The notes under the pieces were generated by a model. It worked only from the letters and a program-made list of their open reading frames with translations, searched no databases and had not been told where the DNA came from. Below, piece after piece: positions 1 to 8,925 of a stretch of 64,000 bases of DNA; the stretch's first letter is position 1, and every line of letters starts with the position of its first letter. The translations under genes were made by a program, and so were the position numbers. This DNA is from Chryseobacterium vaccae (GTDB lineage: Bacteria > Bacteroidota > Bacteroidia > Flavobacteriales > Weeksellaceae): assembly GCF_009602705.1 (NCBI RefSeq), contig NZ_VSWH01000001.1, positions 1,240,001 through 1,304,000 on the forward strand, read 5' to 3'.

Positions 1-3000
1 GTCTGCATCAGGTTTCTGATATTGTAATCCTGCATAACATTTACAGGTCTGTAATATTTTATAAAGTTATAGGTATTGGGAGCAAATTTATCCAAAGATT
101 TATCATACATATTGGCCAACACTTCGGCAATCACTTTTTCGTTATTTTTCCCCGAGATCTTAACACTCCATTTTTCTTTCGTACCTGGTTCTACTTTATC
201 CCTGAAAGTCATCAGTTCAATTTTCAAAGGATCTTCTTCCTCTTTAATTCTAACCTGAGCATATTGATTCTGTACATCATTATAATAAGCCAGAGCAAAC
301 TGTACATTATATTGTGTGATCTTTTTCTCTCTGGATACCGGGAAGCTATACGTTAATATTCCGTTGGTAAATTTCTTTCTTTCGATGGTCCTTTTCCCCT
401 GTCCGTCCTGAAAATAGATATTTACAGATGCATTAGGAATCGCTGAATAAGCATAAACAACGGCCTGGGAGCCTCTTTCCACCTTATCTTTCGGGCCCAT
501 GACCTTCAAAAACGGATATTGATTTTTCCCCAATTTCTTTCGGCTCCATATCTCAAAATCCTGTTCAGCTTTTATAGTGTCTTTGCCCTCAATATTATAT
601 ACCAGAAGTCTGTAATCTCCTGGTTCCAGTTTTCCAAGATTCAATTCTTTATCATCTTTTGTTCCGTCTATAATGGTTTTCAGGGTTTCCCAATTTTTAC
701 GGTTCTCAGAATGATCAAAGCGGTCATGCGGAAATTTTTTCAGAAACTCTTTTCTGGACATTCCCGGAAGGGTTTGAATCAGATTTTCAAAATTACTTCT
801 CAGAACGCGTTCCGGCTGCTTCAGCTGGACCAGTTTTACCCTGTAATTCTTATTCAGGGAAACATCATTATAGTTGTAGGCTTTGACTTTAATTTTCAGT
901 TCATCTTCAGCAAAAGCTTCTTTTATTTCATCGGTTTTTAAATAATGGGAAACTGAGGCTACTTTCACATTGGTTTCTGCCGATTGGGTTTCACCATTGA
1001 TATCCGTTACAGACGTTTTTATTTTATAGTTATGAACCTGTATTCCTTCTGTGTTTTCATCTTTTTTAAGATTGATTTTAATGACAAACTCTCCTTTCTC
1101 GTCCGTTTCTGCTTTTCCCAGGATTGAATTTTCATTGCTGTAGCTCTCGTATGGGTACCACCAGAAATATCTCTGGCGGATATTCTCTCTTTTAATTTCA
1201 TAATTAACGTTGGTACTGCTCAATGGAATTCCGGAGAATGTAACAGCTTTTCCTCTCAGTTCAATGGTTTCGCCGTATTTATAATCTTTTTTGATGGTAT
1301 CAAAAATGATCTCAAATTTAGGGCGCTTATATTCTTCTACAGAAAAATATTTAGAGTCACTTATATGACCTCCTTCAGCATAACCAGAGGCTTCAAGCCT
1401 GAACTGTCCGTTCAATCTGTCTTTTGGTAAAACAAAACTTCCGCTATACGATCCGAATGCATTGGTCGTAAAATCCTGGCTGCTCACGATCTGCCCGTTG
1501 GCGTCATACAGGGTCACTTTCTGATTTTTACTGACGGTAAGCCTGTCTGATCTTTTTTCAGCATCCGGGTAGGTGGAAATAGCCTTAAAATAAACCGTCT
1601 GTCCCGGTCTGAAGATCTGCCGGTCCAGGAAAAGTTGCGTATGTGGGTAATATGCCTCATATGAACGGGAAAAATAGGTACCTTCTACGATGTTGTAATC
1701 ATTTCCTGCCGGATCATACATCAGACGACGCGGAACATTATATTCCACTATTTTTTCGGAAGGAAATCTAGCCATATTATCTGTATCAATCATCAGCTGG
1801 GTTTCGTCTATTCCGGAATAGTCTCTGAAGTTAAATTTAAAAAGCCGGGTATTGGGTTTCAGTTTTCCGTTTTCACGGTCAACCAGAACATAATCTTTAT
1901 TTTCATCATAAATTATCATGGAAGAGGTGATAATAAACATAAATTTTGACACCTCTTCTCCGTTAATATACTCCCCGATATATACTCCCTTAGGAAGCTC
2001 TTTCATTTCAAGAGCCGTGCTGTATTTAAGATAATCTTTCTTATTGGGAAGGCTGAAAGAATCTGTCCTGAAAAGGGTTTTATCTATTTTTTTATACTCC
2101 TCTTCCTGGGGATCTACCTGATATCCTAAATAGGCCAGATACTCTAATTGCTTTTTAACGTTATTAACCTGATATATTTTAAGGGTAAAGCGGTCTGTAT
2201 TTTTATGATTGGCAACGATCTGGATAGGCTTTCCGGGTTCGTTATGAACTTCAAGAGAAAGTGTAAGAGAGCCTGCTTTTATCTGGTTTTCCTGGTAGAT
2301 AATATTGCTCAGAAATTTTGAACCGGGATATTCTTTCTTTATTTTATCAATCAGCTCTACAGCCTGAATATACTTTGATTTGCCGGTGTATTCTCCCACT
2401 ATATTTTTTACAATTAAAATCTTGTAATCTCCTTTTACAGGGGAATTGACTAATGCTAACTGCTTATCCAGGAAATTTTCATCTTCTTTGATACTGTTTT
2501 CATAGATCAGTTTCTGGTGCTGGAAATATAGTTTAGAATTAGCGGTATTAAAATCAATCACATTCTGATATAAAGCAAGAACAACAGCCTGATTCTCTTT
2601 TAATTCATCTTTGGTGAATATATCACTGTTGTTCAGGAAATCAATATTTTTTTTAACCTTCCAGTCGTAAAGAGAGGGAAAGAACTGAAAATCGCGTTCA
2701 TTTTCAAAGGCGTCTTTGTATTTCTCAATATTTATTTTCCGGAGTTTATCATCAACTGCGGTGAGTTCTGACAATCTTTTCAGGTAAAAGTTTTTGAAAT
2801 CAAGCTTCGTCCAGGATTCTATTTCTGAAATATCTCCTTTAGCGACATTCGTCCGGCTCAGAATCTCCCATTTTTTAAGGTTATAATAATTTTCAAAGAA
2901 TTCTATCTCCAATACTTTAAAAAAAAGCAGATCTTCATTTTTCAATCTTTTTTCCATATTACTGATCTTGGAAAAGAAAACGGAAGCATAATCGTTCTTC

Positions 3001-3245
3001 GGATCGTCCTGAGTGGCTTTATATACTGCAAATTCTGCCTTCAGAGACTTGATTATTTCCGTCGTATTATTCTCTTCTACAGCTTTGTTCTGAATCTCAA
3101 GAATAAGGGGCAGATTGGATTTGAAAGTTCCGTCTTTGTAGCTTTCTGCAATTTTCTTCCACTGCTCTTCATAAAACTTCTGTGCATGGAAAAATATGCA
3201 CGAAAAAGCAAAAAAGAGAAGAACACATTTGGAGATGATTTTCAT
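1..3245 (-). CDS. alpha-2-macroglobulin family protein (partial; C-terminal part beyond window)
   Basis: A single frame stays open from an ATG at 3243-3245 to the window edge (about 1081 codons). The N-terminus is a signal peptide (MKIISKCVLLFFAFSCIFF then HAQ), so the protein is exported. Around residue 545 lies DRQIFRPGQTVYFKA, the hallmark of the MG2 domain of bacterial alpha-2-macroglobulins. It is followed by beta-rich macroglobulin-type repeats, and helical TPR-like sequence precedes it. Family members are thought to trap proteases in the periplasm. The bait region, thioester (CxEQ) and complement-like domain would lie outside the window, so trapping ability cannot be judged. No penicillin-binding protein 1C gene, the usual proteobacterial partner, is visible here. 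The start lies only 18 bp from the divergent UbiA-like gene. Confidence 0.85.
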   Translation of the reverse strand, partial: MKIISKCVLLFFAFSCIFFHAQKFYEEQWKKIAESYKDGTFKSNLPLILEIQNKAVEENNTTEIIKSLKAEFAVYKATQDDPKNDYASVFFSKISNMEKRLKNEDLLFFKVLEIEFFENYYNLKKWEILSRTNVAKGDISEIESWTKLDFKNFYLKRLSELTAVDDKLRKINIEKYKDAFENERDFQFFPSLYDWKVKKNIDFLNNSDIFTKDELKENQAVVLALYQNVIDFNTANSKLYFQHQKLIYENSIKEDENFLDKQLALVNSPVKGDYKILIVKNIVGEYTGKSKYIQAVELIDKIKKEYPGSKFLSNIIYQENQIKAGSLTLSLEVHNEPGKPIQIVANHKNTDRFTLKIYQVNNVKKQLEYLAYLGYQVDPQEEEYKKIDKTLFRTDSFSLPNKKDYLKYSTALEMKELPKGVYIGEYINGEEVSKFMFIITSSMIIYDENKDYVLVDRENGKLKPNTRLFKFNFRDYSGIDETQLMIDTDNMARFPSEKIVEYNVPRRLMYDPAGNDYNIVEGTYFSRSYEAYYPHTQLFLDRQIFRPGQTVYFKAISTYPDAEKRSDRLTVSKNQKVTLYDANGQIVSSQDFTTNAFGSYSGSFVLPKDRLNGQFRLEASGYAEGGHISDSKYFSVEEYKRPKFEIIFDTIKKDYKYGETIELRGKAVTFSGIPLSSTNVNYEIKRENIRQRYFWWYPYESYSNENSILGKAETDEKGEFVIKINLKKDENTEGIQVHNYKIKTSVTDINGETQSAETNVKVASVSHYLKTDEIKEAFAEDELKIKVKAYNYNDVSLNKNYRVKLVQLKQPERVLRSNFENLIQTLPGMSRKEFLKKFPHDRFDHSENRKNWETLKTIIDGTKDDKELNLGKLEPGDYRLLVYNIEGKDTIKAEQDFEIWSRKKLGKNQYPFLKVMGPKDKVERGSQAVVYAYSAIPNASVNIYFQDGQGKRTIERKKFTNGILTYSFPVSREKKITQYNVQFALAYYNDVQNQYAQVRIKEEEDPLKIELMTFRDKVEPGTKEKWSVKISGKNNEKVIAEVLANMYDKSLDKFAPNTYNFIKYYRPVNVMQDYNIRNLMQ

Positions 3246-3263
3246 AGGTATTAATTTTGATAA

Positions 3264-4019
3264 ATGAATGTTTTAAAAGTACTGAAAAAATACATTATAG
3301 ACAGCCAGCTCTATGTCTCTTTAATGGGAACTCTTTTTGCAGTATTTTTTATGAAGGAGCAAAACACATTCCGTTTCCCGTCTGTATTACTGATCTTTAT
3401 CACTTATTTCAGTGGTTATCTTTATACCAAATATCAATACACCCAACATTTCCTTAAGATTGTGGCCTTAAATGCCATAGCCGGGGTTATCTGCGCTTTT
3501 CTGATCATTCATAATCATAATGAAATAAGGCTTCTGAAATGGTTCATCATTGTTGTTCTGGGACTGCTTTACAATAGCTTTTTCCTTGATGTATATATCC
3601 GGAAAATCCCGCTTCTGAAGGTTTTTTACGTTGGATTGGTCTGGGCATTGGTGAACTGCTGGCTTACGCTTCCTGAATTCAGTCTGCCCATTTTCCTGGT
3701 CAGTTTCTTTTTTATAACAGCATTAGTCCTTCCTTTTGACATCCGGGATATGGACAGCGATACGATACAGACGTTCCCTAAAATGATTGGGATTCAGAAT
3801 ACGAAGTATATTGCGTATATTCTTGTATTTGTTAGCTGCCTGATCTCCACTTTTTATCTTAAACCATTATATGCTGGAGCATTTTTCCTTTCGGGTATCA
3901 TAACTTATATTTTCATTTATTTCGCTGAAAATAAACGTGATGACACTTATTTTTCCTTCGGAGTGGAAACCTGTTCAGCACTTCCTTTTTTATTTTTACT
4001 AATAATGGAGTATTTTTGA
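3264..4019 (+). CDS. UbiA-like prenyltransferase family membrane protein
   Basis: A 251-residue, very hydrophobic protein with about eight predicted membrane segments. Near residues 157-175 it carries DIRDMDSDTIQTFPKMIG, which resembles the second Asp-rich motif of UbiA-type prenyltransferases (DxRDxxxD followed by a conserved KxxG region). An equally clear first motif is not visible, so activity and substrate are uncertain. It starts a tight plus-strand cluster: only 3 bp separate its stop from recF, so co-transcription is likely. The ATG is the first in frame and sits 18 bp from the divergent alpha-2-macroglobulin start, so its promoter must overlap that gene or the mRNA leader is very short. 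The alternative is an unclassified multi-pass protein. Confidence 0.6.
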   Translation: MNVLKVLKKYIIDSQLYVSLMGTLFAVFFMKEQNTFRFPSVLLIFITYFSGYLYTKYQYTQHFLKIVALNAIAGVICAFLIIHNHNEIRLLKWFIIVVLGLLYNSFFLDVYIRKIPLLKVFYVGLVWALVNCWLTLPEFSLPIFLVSFFFITALVLPFDIRDMDSDTIQTFPKMIGIQNTKYIAYILVFVSCLISTFYLKPLYAGAFFLSGIITYIFIYFAENKRDDTYFSFGVETCSALPFLFLLIMEYF

Positions 4020-4022
4020 CGA

Positions 4023-5102
4023 ATGATTATCAAGAAGCTTTCTCTTTACAATTTCAAAAACCATTCGGAGAAGAAATTCGAGTTCTCGCCACAGATCAAC
4101 TGTTTTGTAGGGAACAATGGTGCCGGAAAGACCAACATTCTGGATGCCCTGCATTATCTGTCTGTAGGGAAAAGCTTTTTAGGCAATACGGATTTTAACA
4201 ATATCAAACGGGAGGAAGACTTTTTCACCATCGATGCCGAGGTCCTGAATGAAGACAGTGAAGACACCATCAAGATCTCCCAACCCAAAGAAGCTAAGAA
4301 GATCATCAAAAAAAATGATAAAAGCTACGACAGACTCGCCGATCATATCGGATATTTGCCCAGTGTGATGATTTCTCCCTATGACTCCAACCTGATCTCG
4401 GATTCCGGAGAAAGCCGCCGGAAGTTTCTGGATTCTATGATTTCCCAGACGGATTCAGGCTATCTTTTTGATCTGATCCAGTATCAGAAAACTATACAGC
4501 AGAGAAATGCCCTGCTTAAATATTTTGCGAAAAACAGAACCTGGGATAAAGACTCACTGGAAATTTATGATGATCCAATTACCCGATACGGAACTAAAAT
4601 TTTTAATAAAAGAAAAGAGTTTGTAGAACAACTGAATCCTATTGTTCAAAACTTTTATCAGATTATTTCGGGAGGAAAGGAAACGGTATCGGTTATTTAT
4701 GAATCCCATCTTCTTGAAAACTCTTTTGAAGAACTTTTAAAGGAAAGTCTTGAAAAAGACAGAATGCTTACTTATACCTCAAAAGGTGTTCACAAAGATG
4801 ATCTTCTTTTTGAAATGGACCATGTTTTAATTAAGAAAATCGGATCGCAGGGACAACAGAAGTCTTTCCTTATTTCCCTTAAATTAGCTCAGATGAATCT
4901 GGTAAAAGAACTGACCAAGAAGACTCCTATTCTTTTACTCGACGATATTTTTGATAAGCTTGATGATACAAGGGTTTCCCAGTTGATTGAACTGGTTAAC
5001 AAAGAAAGTTTCGGACAGATTTTCATTACGGATACCCACAGGGAAAGAACAGAAAGTGTGGTGAAGAAAATTAATGAAGAAAGTATTATTTTTGAGATAT
5101 GA
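4023..5102 (+). CDS. recF: DNA replication and repair protein RecF
   Basis: 359 residues, the usual length for RecF. The Walker A motif GNNGAGKTN is near residue 30, an ABC-type signature SQGQQKS near residue 278, and Walker B LLLDDIFDKLD near residue 305, all in SMC/ABC-like order. The N-terminus IIKKLSLYNFKNHSEKKFEF is a typical RecF beginning. RecF helps load RecA at single-strand gaps together with RecO and RecR. The stop codon overlaps the next gene's start (ATGA), which indicates translational coupling. A DUF721 gene sits two genes downstream, a neighbourhood often seen around recF or dnaA. Confidence 0.96.
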   Translation: MIIKKLSLYNFKNHSEKKFEFSPQINCFVGNNGAGKTNILDALHYLSVGKSFLGNTDFNNIKREEDFFTIDAEVLNEDSEDTIKISQPKEAKKIIKKNDKSYDRLADHIGYLPSVMISPYDSNLISDSGESRRKFLDSMISQTDSGYLFDLIQYQKTIQQRNALLKYFAKNRTWDKDSLEIYDDPITRYGTKIFNKRKEFVEQLNPIVQNFYQIISGGKETVSVIYESHLLENSFEELLKESLEKDRMLTYTSKGVHKDDLLFEMDHVLIKKIGSQGQQKSFLISLKLAQMNLVKELTKKTPILLLDDIFDKLDDTRVSQLIELVNKESFGQIFITDTHRERTESVVKKINEESIIFEI

Positions 5103-5782
5103 CATCAAAAATCCTCGCTCTGTTATTTTCAGTGATTTTTTTATTTTCTTACGGCCAGAAGAAAAAGAAAAAAACTGTAGATTTATTGTCAGAATACAAT
5201 TCTTATCGGGACGGTGATCTCAGAAAGGATTTCAAACCCATTCCCCTCCAGAAGAGAATGGCCAGATTTCCGTTTAATAAAGCGACCAAGGTAAAGATCA
5301 TTTCTTATAATCTGAATTTAAAAAGAACGAGTGCAGGCTCTTATACGCCACCGCCTCCACCACCAAAAACAAGGGAAGACTCTATCAATCTCACCAGATA
5401 TTATGACAGTATCAGAAAAAATGTAAAGTTTGAATTGAGGGAAGCGGTTAAACATTCTAATATTGAAGGAATTCAGGAATCTAAAACGTTAACACATTCT
5501 GAAATTTCCGAGCTCACGGATGTGATCTACAATACCTGCAATAAATATTATATAAGTGTTGTTTCTACAAGCGGATGCTTTTTTCCAAGAAATGCCATCC
5601 TGTTTTATGATAAGAATGATGAGATTTTTGCTCATTTCGAAGTTTGTTTTGAATGTTCAGGAATAGAATCTTCACCGAAAAAGATGCTGGAACCCATCGA
5701 AACCTGTGAATATCTTTATCCGGACCTGGAAAAGTTTTTTAAAAGCAAAGGTTTAACCACTCAATTTATAGGGAGAAAATAG
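5099..5782 (+). CDS. secreted hypothetical protein in the recF cluster
   Basis: 227 residues. Residues 1-19 form a signal peptide (MTSKILALLFSVIFLFSYG), followed by a lysine-rich stretch, a proline run near residue 83 (PPPPPP) and a C-terminal part with several cysteines (CNKYY, SGCFF, CFECSG, ETCEY). It has no lipobox, so it is probably periplasmic. It overlaps recF by four bases (ATGA) and is followed after one base by the DUF721 gene, so it is co-transcribed with DNA-maintenance genes although it is exported. I do not recognise a functional family. The paired cysteines might form disulfides. Confidence 0.8.
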   Translation: MTSKILALLFSVIFLFSYGQKKKKKTVDLLSEYNSYRDGDLRKDFKPIPLQKRMARFPFNKATKVKIISYNLNLKRTSAGSYTPPPPPPKTREDSINLTRYYDSIRKNVKFELREAVKHSNIEGIQESKTLTHSEISELTDVIYNTCNKYYISVVSTSGCFFPRNAILFYDKNDEIFAHFEVCFECSGIESSPKKMLEPIETCEYLYPDLEKFFKSKGLTTQFIGRK

Positions 5783-5783
5783 T

Positions 5784-6077
5784 ATGAAGAAGAAAAAACG
5801 TGAATATCAATCGTCAGAACTTGTGAAGTCTTTTGCAAGAATTTATGGTTTTGAAGATAAGCTTGTTGCCTTTGAAATCAAAGATTTTCTGGAAGATTAT
5901 CTTGATAAAAGTCTTTTCAGCGAAATCCGAAGCGTAAATATTGAAGAAAAATGTGTGGTGATTAAAATAGAATCTCCCCTGCTTAAGCATGATTTTCAGA
6001 TGAGGAAGAGTTTTTATCTGAAAAAGTTCCAGGATAAGTTTGGAGAGGAAAAGTTTAATGATCTTAAGATTTTATAG
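5784..6077 (+). CDS. DUF721 / DciA-like protein
   Basis: A 97-residue basic protein. It starts with a charged helix, then has a compact region containing VKSFARIYGFEDKL and a beta-alpha segment VVIKIESPLLKHDFQMRKS. The pattern (strand, SPxLxxDF/LxxxK, then a C-terminal amphipathic stretch) matches short flavobacterial DUF721 proteins. DUF721 includes DciA, the ancestral loader or activator of the replicative helicase DnaB. Its position as the last gene of a recF cluster supports a DNA-replication role. Residue-level evidence for DnaB contact is not available. A strong hairpin with a T-run lies 160 bp downstream. Confidence 0.75.
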   Translation: MKKKKREYQSSELVKSFARIYGFEDKLVAFEIKDFLEDYLDKSLFSEIRSVNIEEKCVVIKIESPLLKHDFQMRKSFYLKKFQDKFGEEKFNDLKIL

Positions 6078-6519
6078 AACTCTTTTGCCTGGCGGATATT
6101 TTTATCGTTTCCCACAGAATACACAGATTGGCACTGATCTTTGCGATTATTTTTATTCTCGCAGATTTTGCAGATTGCGCAGATTTATTTTCACACCAAT
6201 AAAAACTTAAGTAAATTATAATATCAGTATTAAGTTTAATTCGTGTATTAGTGGCAATTTACCAGCCACTAATGCACGAATTTTTTTTAAAACTTCACAC
6301 AAAATATACGGATGTTTGTGGATATTTTTTCTCCTATATTTCATGGATTCATTATATAGGTTTTGGCTAAAGCCAATGGATTGTTTTTTATTATTTTGGC
6401 GGACTAAAGTCCGCCTCTATTGAATAAATTCTGCAAATAACACATAATTCCTGCTGATCATAAGATAGAATGAATTGCAGCTTTCTTTATCATGATGATG
6501 AGCTGCCAATGATGTCTTT
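6078..6519. repeat. gene-free stretch with short inverted repeats of dispersed-repeat type
   Basis: There is no coding frame here. Besides the terminator it holds a run of GCAGATT-like words near 6163-6184 and two perfect dyads, TTGGCT-AA-AGCCAA (6363-6376) and GGCGGACT-AA-AGTCCGCC (6398-6415), separated by an A/T-rich spacer. Both have the same AA loop. This looks like an intergenic dispersed repeat of the genus, but the copy number cannot be shown from one window. Confidence 0.5.
6238..6290 (+). terminator. intrinsic terminator downstream of the recF cluster
   Basis: An 18-bp arm at 6238-6255 pairs with 6265-6282 with one mismatch across a 9-nt loop, and is followed by a run of eight T. 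It is placed and oriented to end transcription of the UbiA-recF-DUF721 cluster. Confidence 0.8.
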
Positions 6520-7329
6520 TTATTCCAATTTCAAAGCTCTTATTGCCTCATCCTTATCAAAAAACAGTCCTGAGTTTTTTACAAAACCATAAGTAGTATC
6601 TGTATTCTTATTGATAATATAGCTCACTTTAAATGGGTTGCTCTCAAAATCTTCATAAGCAGGCATAAAATCTTCTAAATACTTGTCTAAGTATTGATAT
6701 TTAAAATCTGTAATATCGATGATCACATGCTTTACTCCGGAAAATTTTAAAAATTTCTTTAAAGCAGCGTACATCCTTTTTGTTTCTAATATATCATCCT
6801 CAAGGTCTTTGGTAGGCCCGGGATAGGCTCCTGTTATTTTAAAATAGCCTAATCCATTTTTTTGGTCGTGCTTAATTTCAAAGGAAATAAAATGAGTATG
6901 TTCCAGTGCTTCAACAAATTTAGGTTTCTGGTATTGGTCATCATATATTCTTATTTTCCCGTCATAATATTCTTTTTTCAGTAATCCGGAACAATAGTTT
7001 AAAGCCTCTAATTCTGTATCGAAAACGTTATTTTCCTCAATGCTGAAGTTCCCTTTTATAAAAATAAACCGGTCTTTGTAGATAGGATTTAATCTGAAAG
7101 GAGTATTTGTATTATTCTGTAAGTCAGAAAAATTAATTATTCGATAAGAAGTAGTATCATCGTAAAACTCTTCATTAAGATAAAATTTCAGTAATTCTGA
7201 TTCCTCCATTGAATCAATTTTCCCGGTAATATTGATTATGGGAACGTAACTATCACTTTTTGTTAATTTCCAGTAAACAGTTTGGGTTATAAAATAGGTT
7301 TTGGGTTCTGTATATGCTTCTAATTTCAT
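6520..7329 (-). CDS. hypothetical protein, possible STAS/SpoIIAA-like C-terminal domain
   Basis: A 269-residue soluble protein with no signal peptide. Two similar halves are suggested: about residues 1-130 (GKIDSMEESE, FIKGNFSIEEN) and 135-269 (FKITGAYPGP, KHVIIDITDFKYQYLDKYLE, then AIRAL). The second half has the strand-helix pattern of SpoIIAA/STAS-like folds, in which a hydrophobic strand ending in D is followed by a long helix. I recognise no catalytic residues. It is divergent from the array of small proteins at 7.4-13 kb and may belong to it. Function unknown. Confidence 0.75.
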   Translation of the reverse strand: MKLEAYTEPKTYFITQTVYWKLTKSDSYVPIINITGKIDSMEESELLKFYLNEEFYDDTTSYRIINFSDLQNNTNTPFRLNPIYKDRFIFIKGNFSIEENNVFDTELEALNYCSGLLKKEYYDGKIRIYDDQYQKPKFVEALEHTHFISFEIKHDQKNGLGYFKITGAYPGPTKDLEDDILETKRMYAALKKFLKFSGVKHVIIDITDFKYQYLDKYLEDFMPAYEDFESNPFKVSYIINKNTDTTYGFVKNSGLFFDKDEAIRALKLE

Positions 7330-7449
7330 ATTTTAAAAATAGTAATTCTTACTTCTCATATATTCTGATATCCTCTCTTTAAGATTTTATTTTTTATGGG
7401 GCCAAAATAAATACCGCTAAAAAATGTAAATTTATCCGAATGTTTCCGA

Positions 7450-7746
7450 ATGGAAAAATTAACAGACCAAAAACTAATAAAAATGAAAGTGACAAAAATA
7501 ATGTACGCTCCAACAGCAGTTACACAGTTTACCTACAGATTCAATAAAGAAAATAATACCCACATTGAACATACCCATGAAATCATAGAAGGCTCCCCTT
7601 TTGTAACGATTGATTTTAAAGAAACCAGCCGTGATTTAGTGTTTCATTACTCTTACGAATTAGGCAGCCTTCAGAAATATTTAGCCCAAAAAGGAGAAGA
7701 ATTATTACCACTAGCAGATTATCCTTTTCCTCCTGAAAAGGAATAG
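7450..7746 (+). CDS. small hypothetical protein
   Basis: 98 residues, acidic, soluble, no signal peptide. It contains YAPTAVTQFTYRFNKENNTH and ends in a proline-rich tail (YPFPPEKE). No family is recognised. The frame is supported by normal codon use and by its position 40 bp ahead of the pentapeptide genes on the same strand. The first ATG is used, with an internal ATG at codon 12 as an alternative start. Confidence 0.6.
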   Translation: MEKLTDQKLIKMKVTKIMYAPTAVTQFTYRFNKENNTHIEHTHEIIEGSPFVTIDFKETSRDLVFHYSYELGSLQKYLAQKGEELLPLADYPFPPEKE

Positions 7747-7786
7747 GCTGTTTATGGATGTTAAAATTAATACCCAGATATAAAAA

Positions 7787-8272
7787 GTGGAGAACAGATT
7801 TAATTTATATAGTGCAATAAGAGAGAAAAGTGATTACACAGCTGATGATTTACCAGGTTTTAACGAAACTGAATTCAATAATCTGGTTATCAGAAGCCTG
7901 AATCTGGATGATCTGATCTCTGTAAAATCCCAATACAGTCATGTTGAATTTAACGGAACTTCGCTTTATTCCACATATTTTGTGCAGACCTTATTTCAGG
8001 AATGCATCTTTCAGAATGTTGATTTTACAAAGTCCAACTTAAGCAATACCTCATTTACACGATGTTCCTTTACCTCGTGTTCTTTTGTCAGTGCTGAAAT
8101 AATGGGAGCAGAAATTACATCATGCATTTTCAGGAAATGTAATTTTACGGATATTGTTTTTTGTGATAATGTAATTCATGATACTCAATTCGAGATTACT
8201 AACCATTCTTTCTCTTCCATTAGCGATAATATTGAAAAAGATGTGGTTTGGTTATTTGATCAAAAAATGTAA
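7787..8272 (+). CDS. pentapeptide-repeat-like protein (first of a tandem pair)
   Basis: 161 residues, probably starting at a GTG. The N-terminus (GTG-GAG-AAC) matches the MEN start of the next gene, which supports this choice. The centre consists of five-residue repeats with the A(D/N)LXX-like pattern, for example FQECIFQNVDFTKSNLSNTS, TRCSFTSCSF and RKCNFTDIVF, expected to form a right-handed quadrilateral beta-helix. Such proteins often act as scaffolds, DNA mimics or immunity/adaptor partners of secreted toxins. The short length and clustering with SUFU-, HEAT- and Tdi1-like proteins favour an immunity-type role, but this is inference. Confidence 0.8.
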   Translation: MENRFNLYSAIREKSDYTADDLPGFNETEFNNLVIRSLNLDDLISVKSQYSHVEFNGTSLYSTYFVQTLFQECIFQNVDFTKSNLSNTSFTRCSFTSCSFVSAEIMGAEITSCIFRKCNFTDIVFCDNVIHDTQFEITNHSFSSISDNIEKDVVWLFDQKM

Positions 8273-8342
8273 AATATTTTTATCAACAGCATAAATCAGA
8301 GCATTAAACTCACAAAAGGATCAGATATACAGATCAATAAAC

Positions 8343-8906
8343 ATGGAGAATATAAAAATACAACTGCATCAGCAATGGCTTCACGGTACCGGAGGGCAGC
8401 AGCTGGATATAGCCGATGAAGAATTTAATGATCTCATACTGAAAGAGGAAGATCTAAATACGGCGGTATTCAGTAATACAAAATTTATATCCGGTACTTT
8501 CAGCAGTCTGAATCTGGGAGGCAGCTTGTTCTTTAACTGTACTTTCTCTTCCGTCAATTTTGAACATTGTTTTTTAAGGAAATGTGAGTTTCATGGATGC
8601 ACCTTCAGAAGCTGTGTTTTTTCGGAAGATGAAATAACAAAAGCTGAATTTTATGATACGGTCATAGAGTCCTGTACTTTCAGGAAAGTAAAACTGGGGT
8701 GGAGCCACTTTGGAGATTGTTATGTATCAGATACAACTTTTGAATCAGCAGAACTGGATGGCTTAACTTTCATCGACAGTAAGTTTAAAGCCGTTGATTT
8801 TAAAAATGCGGAATTCAGTACCGTCTATCCTGTGAAAATTAATGATCATGTAAATATTATCACTATTGATCAGCTGAAAACTACCATTAAAGCATTCAAT
8901 GAATAA
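8343..8906 (+). CDS. pentapeptide-repeat-like protein (second of a tandem pair)
   Basis: 187 residues, a paralogue of the preceding gene: the same 45-residue lead-in (DEEFNDLILKEEDLNTAVFS against TEFNNLVIRSLNLDDL) is followed by pentapeptide repeats such as GGSLFFNCTFSSVNFEHCF, RKCEFHGCTF and ESCTFRKVKL. The repeats should form one continuous beta-helix, ending in a short helix (HVNIITIDQLKTTIKAF). Tandem duplication of small cytosolic proteins is typical of immunity arrays. No enzyme motif is visible. Confidence 0.82.
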   Translation: MENIKIQLHQQWLHGTGGQQLDIADEEFNDLILKEEDLNTAVFSNTKFISGTFSSLNLGGSLFFNCTFSSVNFEHCFLRKCEFHGCTFRSCVFSEDEITKAEFYDTVIESCTFRKVKLGWSHFGDCYVSDTTFESAELDGLTFIDSKFKAVDFKNAEFSTVYPVKINDHVNIITIDQLKTTIKAFNE

Positions 8907-8925
8907 GGATTAAAACAGACCAACC

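Noticed and set aside
6348..6420. Dyads GGCGGACT-AA-AGTCCGCC as a second terminator of the recF cluster
   Set aside because: No T-run follows; the stronger hairpin with T-run at 6238-6290 comes earlier. More likely a dispersed repeat.
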